In this document: positions 58,121-64,000 of the stretch, piece after piece
How positions within the stretch are numbered: position 1 is the stretch's first letter
Layout: each line of letters starts with the position of its first letter
DNA from: Psychromonas algarum
GTDB lineage: Bacteria > Pseudomonadota > Gammaproteobacteria > Enterobacterales > Psychromonadaceae
Direction of reading: 5' to 3'
NCBI RefSeq assembly: GCF_004376845.1
Contig: NZ_SNUW01000007.1
Coordinates: forward strand, 1 to 64,000
DNA: 64,000 nt
Made by a program: the position numbers and the translations under genes
Notes under the pieces: model-generated
The model's input: the letters and a program-made list of their open reading frames with translations, nothing else
Database searches by the model: none
Told to the model about the DNA's origin: nothing

Positions 58121-58160
58121 AAACTCCTCGATAGCAAGATTGTTCTCGAGGAGTTTTTTT
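58121..58160 (+). terminator. acs terminator
   Basis: AAACTCCTCGA and TCGAGGAGTTT form a perfect 11-bp stem, followed by a T run. Confidence 0.92.
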
Positions 58161-58189
58161 ATGAGGCCTATATTAAAAAGGAGTAGAAA

Positions 58190-58621
58190 GTGAAAGTACT
58201 AGTATTAAATGGCCCTAATCTTAATTTATTAGGTAAAAGAGAGCCTGAAGTTTACGGCAGTCAAACATTGACAGATATTATTGATTCTCTACAAATTGAA
58301 GCACACAAATTAGACATTCAATTAACACACCTACAATCTAATCGTGAATATGAACTCATTGAGAAAATTCATGAAAGTGCTGGAAACATCGACTTTATTA
58401 TCATTAACCCAGCTGCTTTTACTCATACAAGCGTAGCTATTCGAGACGCATTATTAGGTGTTGCTATTCCTTTTGTAGAAGTACACCTATCGAATATCCA
58501 TAAACGAGAAAAATTTAGACATCACTCTTACTTATCAGACATTGCTTGTGCTGTTATTTGTGGGATGGGAGCGAAAGGTTATTCATTTGCATTACAAAGT
58601 GCAGTACATTTTGTAAAATAA
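58190..58621 (+). CDS. aroQ: 3-dehydroquinate dehydratase, type II
   Basis: AroQ dehydrates 3-dehydroquinate in the shikimate pathway. The 143 residues carry [16 protein letters not shown] (with catalytic Arg and Tyr), [12 protein letters not shown] and the [16 protein letters not shown] motif. It starts with GTG after AAGGAG. In many gammaproteobacteria aroQ precedes accB-accC; here it stands alone between terminators. Confidence 0.96.
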   Translation: MKVLVLNGPNLNLLGKREPEVYGSQTLTDIIDSLQIEAHKLDIQLTHLQSNREYELIEKIHESAGNIDFIIINPAAFTHTSVAIRDALLGVAIPFVEVHLSNIHKREKFRHHSYLSDIACAVICGMGAKGYSFALQSAVHFVK

Positions 58622-58680
58622 ACATAATAGAAACATTAAAAATACAAAATGAAATACACTTTATCTACATAGAGCTAACA

Positions 58681-58707
58681 AACTACCCGTTCGGGTAGTT
58701 ACTTTTT
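58681..58707 (+). terminator. aroQ terminator
   Basis: AACTACCCG and CGGGTAGTT form a perfect stem with a TT loop, followed by ACTTTTT. Confidence 0.85.
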
Positions 58708-58773
58708 AAAATCAATTAAGGCATCCTATATTTGTCTTAAGGAATTGAGGCATAGTAGTAAACCCACTTTAAT

Positions 58774-58858
58774 GCCAATTTAAATGGATTTTTTATTCAA
58801 ACATTTGTAATAAAAAGACATATTACAGGCGAGCCTAACTTTGTTGGGCTTTTTTTTT
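58774..58858 (+). ncRNA. Candidate small RNA
   Basis: A second strong terminator (AGCCTAAC/GTTGGGCT then eight T, 58832-58858) follows the aroQ terminator with no gene between. A promoter-like TTGAGG, 17-bp spacer, TTTAAT (about 58746-58774) would start an RNA of about 75-85 bases ending at this terminator. No known family is recognised and the promoter match is modest. Confidence 0.35.
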
Positions 58859-58914
58859 ACCTAAAATAAAGTCAGGTATATACTAACAATCTACTACAAT
58901 ACTGGAATTTGAAT

Positions 58915-60582
58915 ATGGATGTTCAAAAGACATTAAAACAACAATTAAGATGGCAATCATTACGCCCTTTTAATATCACTATAGTCTGTTCATTTATTTT
59001 CTTCTTTTTAACGGGTATTGGCCAAAGTTATACTATATTCGATTCATCTCCTATTTTTACAACCCCATTATTTATCCCATTGATTATTCTATTATTTTGC
59101 TTAATAACATTACATTGCATTATTAATAAAAAAGATATTTTTGCACAACGAATTATCCCGACAACAAGTATAATGATCACGTTATTTGTTGTTATTAATA
59201 GCCACTTCCAAGAACAAACTCAGCTTAATAATTTCTTATATTTAGTACTCTTATTACCACTTTTTTATTCCTATTTATTTGCCTACAACACTGCATATTT
59301 AGTCATCAATAATATTTTATTAGTGGTTTGTTATGTATTTGCTTCACTTATCGGTAATACAGATGCATTAGTTTTTTTATTCAATAGCACCTTTTTAATT
59401 ACATTATGTTATCTCACTATCTTCACTCAATCTCGTCATAGCAATTTAAAAGAAGATCCCGTTGAGAAGAAGTTTGAAAAAACAACAGTACTCAGTCAAA
59501 AAAGCGGGCGTTATTTAAACCGAATTGTTCACGATATACGACAGCCATTGAGTAGTTTATCTCTGTATAGCAGTTTGTTAGAAAATAAATTAAGTAATAC
59601 AACTCACCTAAAGTTAGTTCAAAACATTAAACATTCATCAGAAGAATTAGAACGTTGGATAGCGAGTTTATTAGATTTAGCTCGCTTAGATGGAAATGCA
59701 ATTACACCAACGATCAGTGAATTTCCATTAACCTCTGCGTTATTACCAACAATCAAAAAATATCAATACCAAGCATCTACCATGGGTATTCAACTGATCA
59801 GTCGCATCCCAGAACTAGCAGTAAAGAGTGATAAACGATTATTAACTGAAATTGTTGAAGTCTTACTGAGTAATGCCATAGTGCATGGTAGCCAAAAGAA
59901 AGGAGCCTATATCCTATTAAGCGTACGCCATTATTCTGACAAAGTGTTATTACAAGTATGGAACCAAGGACAAGCTATCCCCGACTCAATTTTTGAAAAT
60001 TTATTTGATGAAGTCGCACAAGCCGATAACCCTCTGCATAACAGAAGCAAAGGTATTGGCCTTGGATTAGCTGTAGCACAACGTAAAGCTATTTTATGTG
60101 ACACAAAAATAGTGGCAATAAGCAATGATCACGGTAGTCGATTTAGCTTAAATTTAGAGAGCGCACAACATATTCCAAAGCAATTTGATTTTAATAAAGT
60201 GGCTAATCATGCTCCTCATCACAAAATATTATTAATCGATGATGATCAAGGTATCTTAAGTGCTTTAAGCATGTTACTTGAAAATTGGGGGTACCAAGTT
60301 GATTGTGCCAGTACTGCAGAAGAAGGGTTACAAAAACACAATACAACACAATATGATTTAGTGATTTCAGATTATCGTTTGCCCAATCAAAAAACTGGAT
60401 TGGATATCATTAAAGTCATTAAACGAAGCAGTAATATTCCCGCAGTATTATTAACTGGAGAAGCAGATCCAGGGAAGTTAAAAGAAGTACAAAATATAGG
60501 AAAAGAAATTAATTATAAGGTTCTAAATAAACCGGTTAAACCCGCTTCACTAAGAGTTTTATTAAAACAGGTATTAAAATAG
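58915..60582 (+). CDS. Hybrid sensor histidine kinase with C-terminal receiver
   Basis: From ATG 58915 the protein has 555 residues: six or so hydrophobic helices (about 18-170), a histidine-kinase dimerisation domain with H206 in VHDIRQPLSSL, an ATPase domain with GIGLGLAVAQR, and a receiver (about 435-555) with ILLIDDDQG, VISDYRLP and LNKPVK. The kinase H box has Q instead of the usual E/R context. It converges on a NarL-type regulator with 9 bp between stops, so the two may form a system. TTG 58909 would add two residues. Confidence 0.92.
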   Translation: MDVQKTLKQQLRWQSLRPFNITIVCSFIFFFLTGIGQSYTIFDSSPIFTTPLFIPLIILLFCLITLHCIINKKDIFAQRIIPTTSIMITLFVVINSHFQEQTQLNNFLYLVLLLPLFYSYLFAYNTAYLVINNILLVVCYVFASLIGNTDALVFLFNSTFLITLCYLTIFTQSRHSNLKEDPVEKKFEKTTVLSQKSGRYLNRIVHDIRQPLSSLSLYSSLLENKLSNTTHLKLVQNIKHSSEELERWIASLLDLARLDGNAITPTISEFPLTSALLPTIKKYQYQASTMGIQLISRIPELAVKSDKRLLTEIVEVLLSNAIVHGSQKKGAYILLSVRHYSDKVLLQVWNQGQAIPDSIFENLFDEVAQADNPLHNRSKGIGLGLAVAQRKAILCDTKIVAISNDHGSRFSLNLESAQHIPKQFDFNKVANHAPHHKILLIDDDQGILSALSMLLENWGYQVDCASTAEEGLQKHNTTQYDLVISDYRLPNQKTGLDIIKVIKRSSNIPAVLLTGEADPGKLKEVQNIGKEINYKVLNKPVKPASLRVLLKQVLK

Positions 60583-60591
60583 TAGAAAGAG

Positions 60592-61233
60592 TTAAGCTTT
60601 CAATAATCCCAGTTCAAGTGCTTTTTCAACTGCTTTTAAACGACTTAAAGAGCCTGACACTTGCAAAGCATTATATAAACCTTTTTGATGAAACTTAACT
60701 GTATCTTGTGAAATACATAGTGCATCAGCAATTTCTCTATTTTTTTTGCCCTCATAAATCAGCTTTAGAATTTGTAACTGTCTATCAGATAAATGATAAT
60801 CTTGTTTATTTTTCACTTCTAGGTTTGCAATATTATCTATCTCAATAGCAACATGCTCTGGCACAAAAATATCACCTTTAGAAATAACTTCTAATGCCGA
60901 TAACATTTCCTGTGGAGAATAAGATTTAGGAATAAACCCCATTGCCCCTTTTTGCAAAGCATAATAAACATTCTGGTAATTTTCACAGGCAGATAACACA
61001 ACCACAGGAGAAGCAACTTCTGCTTCTATTAAGGCATCCATCATGGCAACCCCATCCATCTCAGGCATTGATAAATCCATTAAGATCAAATCAGGTTGAA
61101 TATTTTTAATCTCTATTAATGCTTTGAACGGACTATCAAAAGTAACGACCCTATTATTTTCATTTTCTAGGGTTAACTTTAAGCCATATAAAAACAACTG
61201 GTGATCATCAATAATCACAATCTTGTTCATCAA
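60592..61233 (-). CDS. NarL/LuxR-family response regulator
   Basis: The 213 residues contain an N-terminal receiver with IIDDHQLF, phosphorylation site in LILMDLSMPEMDG and FIPKSYSPQ, and a C-terminal LuxR helix-turn-helix (LSDRQLQILKLIYEGKKNREIADALCISQDTVKFHQKGLY). It converges with the hybrid kinase and is probably its target. Similar LuxR-type regulators control acs in some gammaproteobacteria (CrbR), but this kinase lacks the transporter domain of CrbS. Confidence 0.93.
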   Translation of the reverse strand: MMNKIVIIDDHQLFLYGLKLTLENENNRVVTFDSPFKALIEIKNIQPDLILMDLSMPEMDGVAMMDALIEAEVASPVVVLSACENYQNVYYALQKGAMGFIPKSYSPQEMLSALEVISKGDIFVPEHVAIEIDNIANLEVKNKQDYHLSDRQLQILKLIYEGKKNREIADALCISQDTVKFHQKGLYNALQVSGSLSRLKAVEKALELGLLKA

Positions 61234-61442
61234 ACTATCCTTTCAGCACAAACCGCTGTTTTGCTCGATATCATATTTTACAATGAAAATAACATAAAAT
61301 TTCTATCTATAATAATCGATTATAAAGAATAATTTTTGAACTTACGCGCACAATTTCTAATAGATGGAGCCGCGGTATATTATTTTTTCAATTCCCTGTA
61401 TTCTTTCGCCCTATCTATTGACGTAAATAAAAAGAGAAAATC

Positions 61443-62327
61443 ATGCCTTGGATCCAACTTAAATTAAATGCCAGTAACGTAAATGCTGAACAAATTGGCG
61501 AATTATTAATGGATAACGGAGCGTTATCTGCAACCTTCACTGATTCGCAAGACACCCCCATTTTTGAACCTATGCCAGGGGAAACTCGCCTTTGGGGAGA
61601 TACTGATGTCACAGGCTTATACGATGCTGATACAGACATGTTACCTGTTATTGCTCTATTAAAAGGCAGTAACCTACTTGCTGAAGATTTCGCTTTTAAA
61701 GTAGAGCAATTAGAAGATAAAGATTGGGTTCGTGAATGGATGGACAACTTTCATCCAATGCAATTTGGTGAACGTTTATGGATTTGCCCAAGTTGGAAGC
61801 CTGTGCCTGATGAAAATGCAGTTAATGTCATGTTAGATCCAGGTCTTGCTTTTGGTACAGGTACCCACCCAACTACCGCATTATGTTTAGCTTGGTTAGA
61901 CGCACAAAACCTACAAGATAAAGTTGTTATCGATTTCGGTTGTGGTTCAGGTATTTTAGCAATCGCTGCGCTTAAACTAGGGGCAAAACGTGTGATCGGT
62001 ATTGATATTGATCCACAAGCTATCACTGCAAGTCGTGATAATGCAGAGCGTAATGGTGTTTCAGAACAATTAGAGCTTTATTTACCTGATGATGTGCCAG
62101 AAGGTATTGTAGCTGATGTGGTTGTTGCTAATATCCTTGCGGGCCCATTGCGTGAATTATCTAGTAGTATCGAATGTTTGGTTAAAAAAGGTGGAGCTTT
62201 AGCGTTATCTGGCATTTTAGAACAACAAGCTGAAGAATTAATTACTGTTTATAGTCAATGGTTTGATATGGATACGGCTAAAATCAAAGAAGAATGGGCG
62301 CGTTTATCTGGAATTAAATGCATCTAA
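61443..62327 (+). CDS. prmA: Ribosomal protein L11 methyltransferase
   Basis: PrmA trimethylates ribosomal protein L11 using S-adenosylmethionine. The 294 residues have an N-terminal L11-binding domain and a Rossmann methyltransferase domain with [13 protein letters not shown], the acidic DIDPQAI and NILAGPL. It lies upstream of dusB-fis, the usual order in gammaproteobacteria, though a 137-bp gap here suggests a separate promoter for dusB. Confidence 0.96.
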   Translation: MPWIQLKLNASNVNAEQIGELLMDNGALSATFTDSQDTPIFEPMPGETRLWGDTDVTGLYDADTDMLPVIALLKGSNLLAEDFAFKVEQLEDKDWVREWMDNFHPMQFGERLWICPSWKPVPDENAVNVMLDPGLAFGTGTHPTTALCLAWLDAQNLQDKVVIDFGCGSGILAIAALKLGAKRVIGIDIDPQAITASRDNAERNGVSEQLELYLPDDVPEGIVADVVVANILAGPLRELSSSIECLVKKGGALALSGILEQQAEELITVYSQWFDMDTAKIKEEWARLSGIKCI

Positions 62328-62464
62328 AACGGTTATAAATCACTGAGAACAAAGTGTTGCTCAATTTGCAAGCAAAATAATTACAAAATGCTTAATTATT
62401 AACCTTTATTCTGACGACAAAAATGCGTAGACTACGCCGCCTTAACTTAGAGAACGCTTAGAAT

Positions 62465-63427
62465 ATGCGCATTGGACAGTATCAATTAGACAATAATCTT
62501 ATTTTAGCACCAATGGCAGGTGTCACAGACCGACCATTCAGAGAACTTTGCCGCAAGCAAGGTGCTGGATTGGCCGTATCAGAGATGCTGTCATCCAATC
62601 CTCGTGTTTGGAATAGCACTAAATCTAAGTTACGAATGGATTACCATGATGAATCAGGTATTCGTTCTGTACAAATTGCTGGCGCAGAGCCGCTAGCAAT
62701 GGCCAACGCTGCACGATTGTCTGTACAGCAAGGCGCTCAGATCGTTGATATTAATATGGGTTGTCCCGCGAAAAAGGTGAATAAGAAAAAAGCAGGCTCA
62801 GCATTGTTACCACACCCTGAATTAGTGAAGGCTATTTTAGAAAGTGTTGTTGATGCAGTTGATGTACCTGTGACTTTGAAGATTCGTACCGGCTGGGATC
62901 CTGAAAATAGAAATGGATTAGAGATTGCACAGATCGCTGAACAAGCAGGTATCCAAGCACTAGCTGTGCACGGTCGTACACGACAATGCCTTTATAAAGG
63001 TGAAGCCGAATACGACACAATAAAAACAATTAAAAAAAATATAACAATCCCTGTGATTGCAAATGGCGATATAACTTCTGTTGAGAAAGCTAAGTATGTG
63101 CTGGATTACACAGGAGCTGATGCCATTATGATTGGACGAGGCGCACAAGGTGCACCTTGGATATTCAACGACATCAACCATTACCTAAACACTGGGCAAC
63201 ATGCTCAAGGTTTAGCACAAATGGAAATTACAGAAATATTGTTAAAACATGTGCAAGCTTTGCATGTGTTTTACGGTGATGTAATGGGACCTCGAATCGC
63301 TAGGAAGCACGTCGGGTGGTATTTGCAAGAGCAAGACAGGTTAGGTTATTTTAAGCGAAAATTTAATGCGATAGAATGTTCTAGCGAGCAATTAAATGCA
63401 TTAGAAAATTATTTAAATCAATTGTAA
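62465..63427 (+). CDS. dusB: tRNA-dihydrouridine synthase B
   Basis: DusB reduces uridine to dihydrouridine in the D-loop of tRNA using FMN. The 320 residues show [15 protein letters not shown], the catalytic-cysteine motif [31 protein letters not shown] and [11 protein letters not shown]. The next gene is fis, 18 bp downstream, as in E. coli. Confidence 0.97.
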   Translation: MRIGQYQLDNNLILAPMAGVTDRPFRELCRKQGAGLAVSEMLSSNPRVWNSTKSKLRMDYHDESGIRSVQIAGAEPLAMANAARLSVQQGAQIVDINMGCPAKKVNKKKAGSALLPHPELVKAILESVVDAVDVPVTLKIRTGWDPENRNGLEIAQIAEQAGIQALAVHGRTRQCLYKGEAEYDTIKTIKKNITIPVIANGDITSVEKAKYVLDYTGADAIMIGRGAQGAPWIFNDINHYLNTGQHAQGLAQMEITEILLKHVQALHVFYGDVMGPRIARKHVGWYLQEQDRLGYFKRKFNAIECSSEQLNALENYLNQL

Positions 63428-63445
63428 TTAAAAGAGTTAATACCC

Positions 63446-63745
63446 ATGTTTGAACAAAATATTTCTCAAGAAGCACTGACAACAACAACTAGTATTCCTG
63501 CTACAGGGCAAATAACTCAACGTCCACTACGTGACTCAGTACGTCAAGCTGTATCTGGTTATGTGGCAAAATTGAATGGCCAAGACACCACTGAATTATA
63601 TGAATTAGTATTGGCAGAAGTTGAAGCGCCGATGTTAGATATCATTATGCAATACACTCGTGGTAACCAAACGCGTGCAGCGACTATGTTAGGTATTAAC
63701 CGTGGTACATTACGCAAAAAATTAAAAAAATACGGCATGGGCTAA
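63446..63745 (+). CDS. fis: DNA-binding protein Fis
   Basis: Fis is a nucleoid and rRNA-promoter activating protein. The 99 residues match E. coli Fis in length (98) and end with the helix-turn-helix [28 protein letters not shown]. It is co-transcribed with dusB. An rrn-type promoter is present at the other end of this window, a known type of Fis target. Confidence 0.97.
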   Translation: MFEQNISQEALTTTTSIPATGQITQRPLRDSVRQAVSGYVAKLNGQDTTELYELVLAEVEAPMLDIIMQYTRGNQTRAATMLGINRGTLRKKLKKYGMG

Positions 63746-63770
63746 ACTCTTACCTATTTTGAAATTTAAA

Positions 63771-63797
63771 AAAGCGATTCTTAGAGTCGCTTTTTTT
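63771..63797 (+). terminator. fis terminator
   Basis: AAAGCGATTC pairs with GAGTCGCTTT (one wobble) around TTA, followed by a T run. Confidence 0.92.
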
Positions 63798-63932
63798 ATG
63801 TCCAACCTTTTTGTTATATGACAGTAAAGTCACTTATCTTTTGATTTAAAAGCGAAATAGATAAATATCTAAAGACAGATTCTAAATTAGCCTATAATCT
63901 TAACCTCTTTTGAAGCTGTATATAGGACTACT

Positions 63933-64000
63933 ATGCTATCTCTTTCCATCAATAATCAACTAACAGATTTACAAGCGTGGCAGCAGAGCGTATTTTGCAT
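63933..64000 (+). CDS. Partial gene cut by the right edge of the window
   Basis: An ATG at 63933, preceded by AGGA at good spacing, opens a frame of 22 codons (MLSLSINNQLTDLQAWQQS...) that runs off the end. The product cannot be identified from this fragment. Confidence 0.55.
   Translation, partial: MLSLSINNQLTDLQAWQQSVFC

Overview
The window looks like an ordinary chromosomal segment of a marine, AT-rich gammaproteobacterium. Gene content and order (pilT-pilU next to yggS-proC-yggT-rdgB-hemW; pncC-recA beside mutS; prmA-dusB-fis; rcsF-trmO-proS) fit the Alteromonadales/Vibrionales, and a Psychromonas-like genus is my best guess. That is an inference from gene content, low GC and protein style, not from a search. 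I see no insertion sequence, prophage, CRISPR array, tRNA or rRNA body. The left edge carries tandem rRNA-type promoters (P1 and P2) pointing out of the window, so an rrn operon very probably starts just beyond base 1, downstream of gmhB as in the E. coli gmhB-rrsH arrangement.

Layout. 0-9.4 kb: gmhB, rcsF-trmO, a rhomboid protease, proS, a pldB-yigL pair, a LysR gene divergent from lrgA-lrgB, and yaaA. 9.5-16.4 kb: pilU-pilT leftward, and the yggS-proC-yggT-yggU-DUF4426-rdgB-hemW series rightward. 16.4-25.3 kb: azlC-azlD, recA with two LexA-type boxes, pncC, mutS, a Na/phosphate cotransporter with a Pho-box-like promoter, and an OmpR/histidine-kinase pair. 25.4-29.1 kb: a MazG-like protein, guanine deaminase and a large unrecognised membrane protein.

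29.2-39.0 kb is the most accessory-looking part. It is a leftward metal-uptake locus with an orphan OmpR-type regulator, a TonB-dependent receptor, a PepSY-type membrane protein, DUF2271, DUF4198, a small secreted protein, a DUF6162-like protein with a His-rich tail, and a ZnuABC-like ABC transporter. It ends in a second binding-protein-like gene that has lost the usual metal-binding histidines. Two strong Fur-type boxes and one weaker box lie in front of its units, which suggests iron control.

39.1-48.8 kb: leuA of the long type, preceded by a leader peptide and hairpins that look like a classical leucine attenuator, then an Lrp-family regulator, an esterase, a DJ-1/PfpI protein, a LysR gene divergent from frmA-fghA (formaldehyde detoxification), a MATE exporter and a VC0807-like membrane protein. 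49-55.7 kb: a HI0933-family flavoprotein, an FkpA-like isomerase, slyX, an NRDE protein, a DinB-fold protein, and two pilin-like genes, one ending in what looks like a chitin-binding-type (CBM5/12) module. 56-64 kb: acs, aroQ, a possible small RNA, a hybrid histidine kinase facing a NarL-type regulator, prmA, dusB-fis, and the first 22 codons of a gene cut by the right edge.

The main points for follow-up are the metal-uptake locus with its ligand-less binding protein and atypical response regulator, the pilin with the carbohydrate-binding-like tail, the leu attenuator, the Pho-box promoter, and a diverged intergenic repeat present twice.
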